Shown here one piece after another: positions 1 through 7,804 of a stretch of 64,000 nucleotides of DNA. The translations under genes were made by a program, and so were the position numbers. Location: assembly GCF_028128765.1 (NCBI RefSeq), contig NZ_LBJG01000023.1, positions 558,001-622,000 of the forward strand, written 5' to 3'. Numbering within the stretch: position 1 is the stretch's first letter; each line of letters begins with the position of its first letter. The notes beneath the pieces were generated by a model. That model did not search any database and was not told the origin of the DNA. It saw nothing but the letters and a program-made list of their open reading frames with translations. This stretch comes from Bradyrhizobium sp. CCBAU 51627 (GTDB taxonomy: Bacteria > Pseudomonadota > Alphaproteobacteria > Rhizobiales > Xanthobacteraceae).

Positions 1-593
1 CCCGGCTGCAAATGCGGCGAAGGAATTTCCGGCGATGGCGCGATCGTGGGCTTCGGCGCGGGGTGATCCATCAAGACGGATTCGGCAACCGATTGCGCCG
101 AGGGCGTGGGCGGCTGCGGAGCGGGTTCGGGATATTTCGGCTCGAACGTGGTCACTGGCGCCGACGCCTCGGCCTGCCGCTTCGCCTTGCGTGGCGACAC
201 CACGGCCTCGGCAGCAACATAGGTGATGCGGCGGCGCGCGCGCTGGGCGATGCCGCCGAGGAAATCGGCCATCGCAAGGAGCACGAGCAGGAAGTAGGTG
301 GAGTTGCCGAATTTGGGCCACATTACGAATTCGGCTGCGGCCGCGCCGAAGATGATCAGCGACAGCAGATGATCCATCAGGAATTTCGCACCGGGCCGCG
401 CGCCCTTGACCACTTCGAGCAGCAGCAGCAGCACGCCGAGCGCGAGCAGCAGATCGGCAAGCGTGACCGGCCAGGTCTCGCCCGTGATCATCGGCACCCT
501 GAACAGCACGTCCGAGAAGGACACGGTGGGCATCAGGAAGGCGATGATGTTGTACACCGCGAGCGGAATCAGAAGCAGCGGGAAACCGACCAT
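1..593 (-). CDS. Conserved membrane protein, 3' end outside window
   Basis: The reading frame on the minus strand runs from ATG at 593 off the left edge without a stop, so at least 197 residues are present and the C-terminus is missing. The start follows a GAGAAGG motif about ten bases upstream. The protein opens with a hydrophobic helix (MVGFPLLLIPLAVYNIIAF), and three further hydrophobic segments follow (around residues 40-60, 70-88 and 95-110). After these comes a basic, proline-rich cytoplasmic-looking tail (PRKAKRQAEASAPV). I do not recognise a characterised family. The plus-strand frames over this stretch are low-complexity Arg/His-rich shadows. Confidence 0.7.
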   Translation of the reverse strand, partial: MVGFPLLLIPLAVYNIIAFLMPTVSFSDVLFRVPMITGETWPVTLADLLLALGVLLLLLEVVKGARPGAKFLMDHLLSLIIFGAAAAEFVMWPKFGNSTYFLLVLLAMADFLGGIAQRARRRITYVAAEAVVSPRKAKRQAEASAPVTTFEPKYPEPAPQPPTPSAQSVAESVLMDHPAPKPTIAPSPEIPSPHLQP

Positions 594-720
594 CGGCAAA
601 GCGCCTTCTCGATCAAGATGTTCGGGCAGGACAATGCGGCGGCGAAGCTTTTGCTCCGCCGCCGCCACTCTCATATCTCACGGGTTGGCCGAAATCAGGC
701 AGGCTCAATCGACCTGCCCC

Positions 721-743
721 AAAGAAAAGCCCCTGAGATCAGG
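721..743 (-). terminator. Possible rpmF terminator
   Basis: At the rpmF stop codon the minus strand reads CCTG-ATCT-CAGG, followed within a few bases by a T-rich run (GGCTTTTCTTT). The stem is short, so this is a weak intrinsic terminator candidate. Confidence 0.35.
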
Positions 744-921
744 ACTCTTTCTTCTTCAGAACCTGACGGCCCTTGTACATGCCGGTCTTGAGGTCGAGAT
801 GATGCGGACGACGGAGCTCACCGGAGTCCTTGTCTTCCACATAGGTCGGCTTCTTGATGGCGTCTGCCGAGCGGCGCATGCCACGGCGCGACGGCGAAGT
901 TTTTCGTCTCGGAACGGCCAT
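739..921 (-). CDS. rpmF: 50S ribosomal protein L32
   Basis: This 60-residue protein starts [18 protein letters not shown] and matches the L32 family in length and in its basic N-terminus. It is a structural protein of the large ribosomal subunit near the peptidyl-transferase centre. The zinc-binding cysteines found in some L32 proteins are absent, so this is the C-minus (zinc-independent) form. A good ribosome binding site (GAGGATATTGAA) precedes the ATG. The gene lies downstream of mtgA on the same strand with about 170 bases between them. Confidence 0.96.
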   Translation of the reverse strand: MAVPRRKTSPSRRGMRRSADAIKKPTYVEDKDSGELRRPHHLDLKTGMYKGRQVLKKKES

Positions 922-1091
922 TTCAATATCCTCTAGGGATTGGTGTTCATAGGGGCATCGTCCGCGGAGGGACGGCTCAGCACCCGCAATACGGGGCGAG
1001 CTGAATGCCGATCAAGGCCGGGCTTATAGAGGAAGGCTGGCCGTAAAGCTAGGGTTCAGGAGCGGAAAATGCGCTCGAAAAGGGCTCGAAA

Positions 1092-1766
1092 TCAGCGATT
1101 TTCCCGCCAGCAGGTCAAAAGCGAGGAAGCCTGCGCCCTTGCCACATAGGTCCCGGCCAGCCGCCGGACACCCGGGCCCGGGGTCCTGGCGCTGCGTTTG
1201 ACCGGATTCGGCAGGATCGAGGCCAGAAGCGCCGCCTCCCGGGAGGAGAGATTGGCCGCCGACCTGCCGAAGGCATAGGCGCTGCCGGTTTCCGCCCCAA
1301 ACTGGCCCTGCGGACCGAGCTCGGCGATATTGAGGTAGATTTCCAGGATCCGGTGCTTGGGCAGCACAAAGTCGATCCACAGCGCCAGCGGGAATTCCAA
1401 CGCCTTGCGGATGAAATCCCGCCCCTGCCAGAGAAACAGGTTTTTCGCCACCTGCTGGGTGATGGTGGAGGCGCCGCGGAAGGCGGTGCCGTCCTCCCTG
1501 GCATCGTCGATGGCCTCGCGCAGCGCGCCCCAGTCGATGCCATGGTGCTTGCAGAAATGGGCGTCCTCGGCCGCCACCACCGCGCGCGGCAGATAGGGCG
1601 ACATCGCCGACAGATCGATCCATTCCCGGTGCATCGGTGCGCCCGTCAGCGAGCGCCACGCCATCAGCGTCGAAACCGGATGCCCAGTGCGGTAGAACGG
1701 CGCGACCACATAGGGCGCGAGAGCCACGACCGCGAGCGCTGCAAGCAGGATTTTAACGATGCGCAA
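1092..1766 (-). CDS. mtgA: Monofunctional biosynthetic peptidoglycan transglycosylase
   Basis: A 224-residue glycosyltransferase family 51 protein that polymerises lipid II into glycan strands at the periplasmic face of the inner membrane. A single N-terminal membrane anchor ([19 protein letters not shown]) is followed by the GT51 signatures [12 protein letters not shown] (catalytic Glu) and [16 protein letters not shown]. There is no transpeptidase domain, which distinguishes it from the PBP1A gene at 39.3 kb. The start is TTG at 1766, preceded by GGAAAG; no ATG would retain the membrane anchor. Length fits the family. Confidence 0.93.
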   Translation of the reverse strand: MRIVKILLAALAVVALAPYVVAPFYRTGHPVSTLMAWRSLTGAPMHREWIDLSAMSPYLPRAVVAAEDAHFCKHHGIDWGALREAIDDAREDGTAFRGASTITQQVAKNLFLWQGRDFIRKALEFPLALWIDFVLPKHRILEIYLNIAELGPQGQFGAETGSAYAFGRSAANLSSREAALLASILPNPVKRSARTPGPGVRRLAGTYVARAQASSLLTCWRENR

Positions 1767-1926
1767 ATCGAACTTTCCGGCGCGAAATGAACGTGGCCGC
1801 GGATCCCGCCATTAAGTCTGTGATAATTCGGGCCTTTTCCAGCACTTTTTGGGCCTTCCAAACGATTGACTGGGGCGGGCGCATAAAGGATTGTCCCGCC
1901 GAATTTTAGTTCTGGAGCCTTTCTTG

Positions 1927-2850
1927 ATGACCGGCACGCCACCGTCCGATTTTGCCAAGCGTCTGGACAAGACCGCTGATGACACCGAGGCCCTGCTCGG
2001 GCGTCTGTTGTCGGACGACATCCTGCACGATGAGATCGCTCGCCCCAAGCGACTGATGGACGCAATGCGCTATTCGAGCTTGAACGGCGGCAAGCGTCTG
2101 CGGCCCTTCCTGGTGGTCGAGAGCGCTGCCGTCTTCGATGTTCCCCGTGAAGCCGCGCTGCTCGTGGGCGCCGCGCTCGAATGCATCCACTGCTATTCGC
2201 TGATTCATGACGATCTGCCGGCAATGGACAATTCGGACCTGCGCCGCGGCCGCCCCACACTGCACAAGCAGACCGATGACGCCACCGCGATCCTCGCCGG
2301 CGACGGCCTGCTGACTCTCGCCTTCGACATCATCACCCGCGACGAGGTCCATCGCGACGCCAATGTGCGGCTATTGCTGACGCGCGCGCTGGCGCGCTGC
2401 GCCGGCATCGGCGGCATGGTCGGCGGCCAGATCCTCGATCTCGCCGGCGAAGGCCGCTTCGGCGGCAACGAGCCGATCGATGTCGCCCGCATTCAGCAGA
2501 TGAAGACCGGCGCGCTGCTGCGCTACGGCTGCATCGCCGGCGCACTTCTCGGCCAGGCCTCAAGTGCGGAGTATCGGGCGCTCGACGATTACGGCCGCGC
2601 GCTCGGCGAAGCCTTCCAGATCGCCGACGATCTGCTCGACGTCGAAGGCGATGCGGCCGCGCTCGGCAAGCCGGCCGGCGCCGATGCCGTGCTCGGCAAG
2701 ACCACCTTCGTCACCCAGCTCGGCATCGAAGGCGCCAAGCAGCGCGTGCGCGATCTGCTGGCGCGCGCCGACAGCGCAGTGTCGATCTTCGGCGATCGCG
2801 CCGCCGTACTGCAAGCCGCAGCGCGATTTGTAGCTGAGCGGAAGAACTAG
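1927..2850 (+). CDS. ispA: Farnesyl/polyprenyl diphosphate synthase
   Basis: A 307-residue trans-prenyltransferase of the IspA type, which condenses isopentenyl diphosphate with allylic diphosphates to give farnesyl (or geranylgeranyl) diphosphate. The first aspartate-rich motif is at residues 95-101 (DDLPAMD) and the second is FQIADDLLDVEGD; GGKRLRP is the N-terminal substrate-binding motif. I chose ATG at 1927, preceded by GGAG nine bases upstream, over a TTG at 1891. It is divergent from mtgA. Product chain length cannot be fixed from sequence alone, so ispA is a family-level symbol. ispG, from the same isoprenoid precursor route, lies at 11.3 kb but is not in the same operon. Confidence 0.88.
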   Translation: MTGTPPSDFAKRLDKTADDTEALLGRLLSDDILHDEIARPKRLMDAMRYSSLNGGKRLRPFLVVESAAVFDVPREAALLVGAALECIHCYSLIHDDLPAMDNSDLRRGRPTLHKQTDDATAILAGDGLLTLAFDIITRDEVHRDANVRLLLTRALARCAGIGGMVGGQILDLAGEGRFGGNEPIDVARIQQMKTGALLRYGCIAGALLGQASSAEYRALDDYGRALGEAFQIADDLLDVEGDAAALGKPAGADAVLGKTTFVTQLGIEGAKQRVRDLLARADSAVSIFGDRAAVLQAAARFVAERKN

Positions 2851-2861
2851 CCCTGAGTTTC

Positions 2862-3011
2862 ACCTCTCCCGCTTGCTTGCGGGAGAGGTCGGCGCGTCCC
2901 GGGGCGCTGCGAAGCATCGTCCCGCGCGCCGGGTGAGGGCTTCTCTCCTCTTGGGGGGTCTCGCTTGCGGAGAGACCTCTCCCCACCCCTCCCAGCAAGC
3001 GGGGGAGACCG
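2862..3011. repeat. Palindromic intergenic repeat (CTCTCCCGC type)
   Basis: The first element, 2862-2889, is a perfect hairpin with the arms ACCTCTCCCGC and GCGGGAGAGGT. A more degenerate second copy, including CGCTTGCGGAGAGACCTCTCC and CAGCAAGCGGGGGAGACC, continues to about 3011. Related CCTCTCCCC hairpins occur at 21078-21110 and 56665-56691. It fills the gap between ispA and the DUF1345 gene. Confidence 0.7.
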
Positions 3012-3056
3012 CCGCTATGGCGACCAGGCGAGTTGATCGAGAGGGCTGGAGCCGAC

Positions 3057-3740
3057 ATGGCCACTGAAAAAGAAGATCCCGTCCTCGTCCACTTCCGCCA
3101 GATGTCACGGCCGGTGCGACTGATCTACGCGCGGCCGCGGACCTTCATCTCGCTCGCCGTCGGCATCCTGGTCTGCCTGCTGCTGCCGGGCACGTACCGA
3201 CTGGTGACGCGGCTGCTGTTCGGGTGGGATGCGCTGATCGCGGTCTATCTTGTGCTGGTCTACAGCATGATGCTCTGCAACGACCACCAGCACATCCGGC
3301 GTAGCGCCGCGATGCAGGACGACGGCCGTTTCGTGATCCTGCTGGTGACGGCGATCGGCGCGTTTGCGAGCATCGCCGCCATCGTCTCGGAGCTCGGCAC
3401 CCACCGCGGCGCGGCGGAGCTGACCATCGCCATCACCACCATCGCGCTGTCCTGGGCCGCCGTGCACACGACCTTCGCGCTGCATTACGCCCATGACTAC
3501 TACCGTCCACCGCTCGGTGGCTTGCAGTTCCCGAGCGGCGACAAGGAAGACCATGCCGATTATTGGGACTTCGTCTATTTCTCGTTCGTGATCGGCATGA
3601 CCGCGCAGGTTTCCGACGTCGGCATTACCGACAAGACGATCCGCCGCACGGCCACCGCGCACGGCATCGTGTCCTTTATCTACAACACGGCCCTGCTGGC
3701 GCTGACGGTAAACATCGCTGCGAGCGCGATCGCGACGTGA
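3057..3740 (+). CDS. DUF1345 family membrane protein
   Basis: A 227-residue integral membrane protein with about five hydrophobic segments. The conserved DUF1345 features are visible: LVYSMMLCNDHQHIRR in the middle, AAVHTTFALHYAHDYY, and DYWDFVYFSFVIGMTAQVSDV near the C-terminus. The last motif is the family hallmark. The function of the family is unknown. ATG at 3057 was preferred over the longer frame from 3033 because GGAG lies seven bases upstream and the N-terminus then begins MATEKEDP. It stands alone between a repeat region and the convergent caspase-like gene. Confidence 0.88.
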   Translation: MATEKEDPVLVHFRQMSRPVRLIYARPRTFISLAVGILVCLLLPGTYRLVTRLLFGWDALIAVYLVLVYSMMLCNDHQHIRRSAAMQDDGRFVILLVTAIGAFASIAAIVSELGTHRGAAELTIAITTIALSWAAVHTTFALHYAHDYYRPPLGGLQFPSGDKEDHADYWDFVYFSFVIGMTAQVSDVGITDKTIRRTATAHGIVSFIYNTALLALTVNIAASAIAT

Positions 3741-3791
3741 GCTCGTCCCGGCCTTGGGTCGTCCCGACGAAAGCCAGAACGACGTTGGGAA

Positions 3792-5624
3792 TCAGTTGCA
3801 CACCTCGGCATTGGCATCGTTGCCGGGGCCGCCACCGCCGCGATATTCGAGATGGCAGCCGCGGTTGACCGGACGGCAGCCGGTGCTGTTGCAGAACATC
3901 TGACCGCTGCCGCCCGGGGCGCGACCGGCGCCAGCGGCAGCCGCAATGCCAGCAGCGGCACCGGCCGCAGCGCCTGCGGACTGACGACGCTGCCGCGCGG
4001 GACGGTCATCGCTGTCGTCGCGCCTGGCGGCGGCAGGCTTGGCGGTTGCAGGTTTGGCCGGCTTGGCGGCACGCTGCTTTTCGCATTCGTTGTCGCTGTT
4101 GAGCACATAGCCGTCGCCGCAGACGATCCTGGTGCAGACGTCGCCGTCGGCCTTGAAACCGTGTGCGCAGATCAGCGGGCAGACGCGCGACCGCTTCGAC
4201 CTGACCGCGTCGAGCGCATCCGTGCTCGCCACCTTCACGTCGAGCTTGGTGCCGGCATAGCGGTTGAACTGCGACAGCGATCGCTGCGAGGACGTATTCC
4301 AGTTGCCGTCAGGCTGACCCGAGAAGCAGCCGACGCGGCCGAGTTCGGTCTGCACCGAGCGGCTGAGATCGGCCGGCGTGGTGGTTGGCGTCAAGGAAGC
4401 GACATTGGTGCCGGCCGGGTTCGCGGTGCTGGCCGGCGCAGCGCCCGGCGCCGCAGCAGCGAGATCGACGCGCTGCCGCTCGGCGGCGGCGGCCTGCTGC
4501 TGCGCCTGCTCCTTGGCTTTCTGCGCGGCAAGCTGCGCCTGCTCGGCCGCTTTCGCATCGGCCGCAGCCTTGGCCTGCGCGTCCCTCTGCGCGCCAAGCG
4601 CGGCGAGACGATCGCGCTCGGCCTCGGCCTGCTTCGCCTTCTCGATTGCCGCGGCATGAACCTGCTCGGCCTGGATCTTGTCGAGCTGCAGCTTGGCAAG
4701 ATTCGCATAGAAGCCGTCAGGATGCTGGGCCAGGAAGGCCTCCCAAGCCGGCTTGTTGCCGACCTGGAGCGCGAGCTCGTAATCGCGGCGCATGTCGGCC
4801 TGCGGATTGATCGCAGGCGTGGGCGTCGCAGACGCCGCGGGCGCGGCCTTGACCGGCACCAGCGGCACGTCGTCGCCACCAAGCGAACCGTAGACGAACG
4901 GCTCCTGCTTGTTGCCGGTCGACCTGAGCACGTCGTCGCGCACGAAGCCGAAGGCGCGGCGGACGTCGAGGCCCGGGGTGGTCAGATGCTTCGACAGCGC
5001 GATGGTGAACGGGCTGTTGGCGCCGTCGCCGTCCTGCGCGGTGAAGCCGGCCTTGGCCGAATAGGCGATCAGCGTGTTGGTACTGGTCGGCTCGACCTGC
5101 GCCAGACCGCGGCCGATGCCGCGCGAGGCGAGCGTGCGCTTCATGGTCCTGCCGAACGGATTGTCGCGGCAGGCATCGAGGATCACCAGGCGAAGCTGCT
5201 TTGCCGGCTCGACCGCGACCAGAACGCGATCGAGCGAGAGTGCCTCGTCATAGACGTCGGTGTCGCGCTCGAGCTTGGCATCGACCGGGATCAGGTAGTT
5301 CGAGCCTTCAACCTCGATGCCGTGGCCGGCATAGTAGACCACGGCGATGTCGGCATCGCGGGTCGCATCGGCGAAATCGCGCAGCACACGTCGCGTTTCG
5401 AGCGCGGTCAGATCGTGGCGGGACTCGACGACATCGAAGCCGGCATCCTTCAGCGTCTTCGCCATCACCGCACCGTCGTTGACGGGATTGGCGAGCGAAG
5501 GCGCATGCTGATAGGCCGAGTTGGCCAGCACCAGCGCAACGCGTTTCCCGGCGAAGGCCGGCCCGGCACCGAACATCAGCGCGAGACCGAGGAGCAACGG
5601 AGAAAGCCTGAACAAATTGCGCAT
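3792..5624 (-). CDS. Secreted caspase-like (peptidase C14) protein
   Basis: A 610-residue protein with a signal peptide (about residues 1-25, ending AFA) and a caspase p20-type domain (about 26-250). The catalytic dyad is visible: His101 in VVYYAGHGIE and Cys152 in LVILDACRDNPF. A Gln/Ala/Glu-rich coiled-coil (about 310-400) follows, then a small domain resembling a peptidoglycan-binding repeat (ELGRVGCFSGQPDGNWN), and a Cys-rich tail. The coiled-coil between a peptidase and a wall-binding-like module suggests an envelope location. Bacterial caspase homologues are usually of unknown substrate. The gene is monocistronic and convergent with the DUF1345 gene. Confidence 0.85.
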   Translation of the reverse strand: MRNLFRLSPLLLGLALMFGAGPAFAGKRVALVLANSAYQHAPSLANPVNDGAVMAKTLKDAGFDVVESRHDLTALETRRVLRDFADATRDADIAVVYYAGHGIEVEGSNYLIPVDAKLERDTDVYDEALSLDRVLVAVEPAKQLRLVILDACRDNPFGRTMKRTLASRGIGRGLAQVEPTSTNTLIAYSAKAGFTAQDGDGANSPFTIALSKHLTTPGLDVRRAFGFVRDDVLRSTGNKQEPFVYGSLGGDDVPLVPVKAAPAASATPTPAINPQADMRRDYELALQVGNKPAWEAFLAQHPDGFYANLAKLQLDKIQAEQVHAAAIEKAKQAEAERDRLAALGAQRDAQAKAAADAKAAEQAQLAAQKAKEQAQQQAAAAERQRVDLAAAAPGAAPASTANPAGTNVASLTPTTTPADLSRSVQTELGRVGCFSGQPDGNWNTSSQRSLSQFNRYAGTKLDVKVASTDALDAVRSKRSRVCPLICAHGFKADGDVCTRIVCGDGYVLNSDNECEKQRAAKPAKPATAKPAAARRDDSDDRPARQRRQSAGAAAGAAAGIAAAAGAGRAPGGSGQMFCNSTGCRPVNRGCHLEYRGGGGPGNDANAEVCN

Positions 5625-5798
5625 GACACGACTTCCGATCTTCGGGGCAGTTCACACCCTCAGAGCCAGCCTTAGCAAGCTCCGCCGCTTGCGCTTGTGA
5701 TGGAGGTCACGAAGCCAGCGACGGCGACGGGCCGGCCCCCTTTTATTAGTCGCCCCAGTGCGTTGCCGGTTCGCCAAACGCGCGCGGGCCGGTTTCCC

Positions 5799-6227
5799 CT
5801 AGGCAACCCCGACATGCCCCCGATACTGCGGCAGGTCATCCGTGATCTCATGCCATGGCGCCTTTGAACCGACGAAAATATGGGCCGTCGGGCGGATCGA
5901 GGGGGCATCGACCAGGGTTCCCATGGCGACATGAACCCATTTTCCTTCACGGACCCGGGAATACAGCAGCGAGCCGCAGCGGGCGCAGTGCGCATCATGG
6001 GTGGTGTCGTCCCCGTAAACCATCCGCTGGTCCTCGCCCCTGACAAGGCGGAGCTGGCTGTGCTCGATCCCGGCGAACGGCTTGAAGGCGGAACCGGTGG
6101 TGCGGCGGCAGTTCGAGCAGTGGCAGTTCAGCGCATAGGAGAACGCGTCCGCCACCTCGTAGCGGACCGCGCCGCAGCAGCATTCGCCGGCAAGGATGCG
6201 AGCGTTCTGAAGTCGTGAACCCGTCAT
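5799..6227 (-). CDS. GFA family (glutathione-dependent formaldehyde-activating-like) protein
   Basis: This 142-residue protein carries the Cys-rich zinc pattern of the GFA family: CCCGAVRYEV near the N-terminus, NCHCSNCRRTTGS, then CARCGSLLYSR. Only some members bind the glutathione-formaldehyde adduct, so a substrate should not be assumed. The ATG at 6227 is chosen because GAGGGCG precedes it; an upstream in-frame codon would add only 12 residues. The gene is divergent from the NTF2-like gene that starts at 6322. Confidence 0.85.
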   Translation of the reverse strand: MTGSRLQNARILAGECCCGAVRYEVADAFSYALNCHCSNCRRTTGSAFKPFAGIEHSQLRLVRGEDQRMVYGDDTTHDAHCARCGSLLYSRVREGKWVHVAMGTLVDAPSIRPTAHIFVGSKAPWHEITDDLPQYRGHVGVA

Positions 6228-6321
6228 GATGGCGCCCTCGCGCAAATGGCAGAATACAGCCATAGCGCAATTTGACGTGAGCGACTAAGTTTGCGCCCAG
6301 CCATCATTCAAAGGATGACCC

Positions 6322-6696
6322 ATGGGCCAGAACCGGTCGAGCGTCGAAGCCGTCGTGCAAACCTATTTTGATGGACTTTACGAAGGCGACGCCGACAAAC
6401 TCGGCGCCGTCTTTCATCCGTCCGCCGATCTGCGCTGGGTAGAAAAGGGCGAGCTGAAGATCCTGACCGTGCCGGATTGGCTCGCCTGGGTGCGCAAGCG
6501 ACCCTCCGCCAAGGCGGAAGGCAAGCCGCGCGAGGATTTCATCATCACCATCGACCGCTCGGACGACAAGACCGCCTTCATCAAGGTCAAATGCCAGCTG
6601 CCGCCGCGGTTCTTCACGGATTACCTGGTGGCGATGAAGCTCGCCGACGGCTGGCAGATCGTGTCGAAATCGTACAGGTATGACCTGAAGGAGTGA
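6322..6696 (+). CDS. NTF2-like / putative lumazine-binding protein
   Basis: A 124-residue SnoaL/NTF2-fold protein: VVQTYFDGLYEGDADKLGAV at the N-terminus, FHPSADLRW in the middle and DGWQIVSKSYRYD at the C-terminus are typical of the putative lumazine-binding family. No signal peptide is seen, so it is probably cytoplasmic. The ligand is unknown. The start follows AGGATGACCC. Confidence 0.78.
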   Translation: MGQNRSSVEAVVQTYFDGLYEGDADKLGAVFHPSADLRWVEKGELKILTVPDWLAWVRKRPSAKAEGKPREDFIITIDRSDDKTAFIKVKCQLPPRFFTDYLVAMKLADGWQIVSKSYRYDLKE

Positions 6697-6772
6697 GGCG
6701 CTTCCACCTTCCTCCGCCCGAAATCGGGCACACTTGTCCTTCATTCTCCGTCATCGCGCAGCTCTCGCCACA

Positions 6773-6861
6773 CGTCATTGCTGTGGAGCTCTTGCGACGA
6801 AGCAATCCAGGCTGTCTCCGTGGAGAGATTCTGGATTGCTTCGCTTCGCTCGCAATGACGA
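6773..6861. repeat. Palindromic repeat (CAATCCAG type), degenerate copy
   Basis: The outer arms are CGTCATTG and CAATGACG and the inner arms are GAAGCAATCCAG and CTGGATTGCTTC. The same element, with perfect 30-base arms, occurs at 50489-50568. It lies in the 204-base gap upstream of the beta-lactamase gene, in which no gene is seen. Confidence 0.8.
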
Positions 6862-6900
6862 TGCAAGAAGCGCGCCCATCCCATCTCCCGAAAGTCCCCC

Positions 6901-7758
6901 ATGCACCTCGATCGCCGCTCCCTGCTCGCCTCGCTCGCCTGGATGGCCGCTGCCCCCGCCCTCGCCGCAGACGCGCCGCCTGAACTCGAGTCCTACGAGC
7001 GCGAGAGCGGCGGAAGGATCGGGGTCCATGCGGAGAATCTGGCGACCGGCAAGCAGCTCGCGTGGCGCGCCGACGAGCGCTTCGTGATGTGCTCGACGTT
7101 CAAGGCTTCGCTGGCAGCCTGCGTGCTGGCGCGCGTCGACCGCGGCGAGGAGCAGCTGGCTGCGATGATCTCTTTCGGCAAGGCCGATCTGCTCGAATAC
7201 GCGCCGGTCGCGAAGCAGAACGTGTCGGCCGGCGCGATGTCGGTTGCGGACATGTGCAAGGCAATCGTCGAACTCAGCGACAACACCTGCGCCAATCTGC
7301 TGCTGGCACGTGTCGGCGGCCCCGCCGCGGTCACCAAGTTCTGGCGGTCCATCGGCGACACAACCACGCGGCTCGACCACAACGAGCCCGAGCTCAATCG
7401 CTCGCCGCCAGGCAATCCCCATGACACCACCACGCCGAGGGCGATGGCCGGCACTCTGAAGCGACTGGTCACCGGCGAGGTGCTGTCGCCGGCCTCAAAG
7501 GCCCAGCTCACCGAATGGATGGTGAACTGCAAGACCGGGGCGAACCGGCTGCGCGGCGGCCTGCCGGCAGCCTGGAAAATAGCTGACAAGACCGGCAACA
7601 ACGGCAAGGATGCGTCGGGCGACATCGCAGTCGCCTGGCCCAAACCTGATGCACCGATCCTGATTGCAGCCTACACCCAGGGCGGCACGCCAAGCCCGGC
7701 GCAGCTCGAGGCGGTGTTCGCGCGCATCGGGCGTATGGTGGCCGACCGACTGATGTAG
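6901..7758 (+). CDS. Class A beta-lactamase
   Basis: A 285-residue serine beta-lactamase that hydrolyses beta-lactams in the periplasm. All class A motifs are present: S65-TFK-68 (SxxK), S126-D127-N128 (SDN), E162-PELN-166 (the ExxLN general base of the omega loop) and K230-TG. The N-terminus (LDRRSLLASLAWMAAAPALAAD) has a twin-arginine and a hydrophobic stretch ending in an AxA-like site, suggesting Tat or Sec export. There is a Cys next to the active Ser, but none at the KTG+2 position, so the disulfide typical of class A carbapenemases is not indicated. No LysR-type regulator gene lies beside it. Confidence 0.92.
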   Translation: MHLDRRSLLASLAWMAAAPALAADAPPELESYERESGGRIGVHAENLATGKQLAWRADERFVMCSTFKASLAACVLARVDRGEEQLAAMISFGKADLLEYAPVAKQNVSAGAMSVADMCKAIVELSDNTCANLLLARVGGPAAVTKFWRSIGDTTTRLDHNEPELNRSPPGNPHDTTTPRAMAGTLKRLVTGEVLSPASKAQLTEWMVNCKTGANRLRGGLPAAWKIADKTGNNGKDASGDIAVAWPKPDAPILIAAYTQGGTPSPAQLEAVFARIGRMVADRLM

Positions 7759-7804
7759 GCCGCCCTGCATTGACCTGTCGGCCGCTTCCGGGCCAAGACA
7801 GGTC

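Noticed and set aside
3852..5675. 607-codon plus-strand ORF opposite the caspase-like gene
   Set aside because: It is Arg/Gly/Leu-rich with no domain, and the minus-strand frame has a signal peptide, catalytic dyad and clear homology. High GC keeps the antisense frame open.
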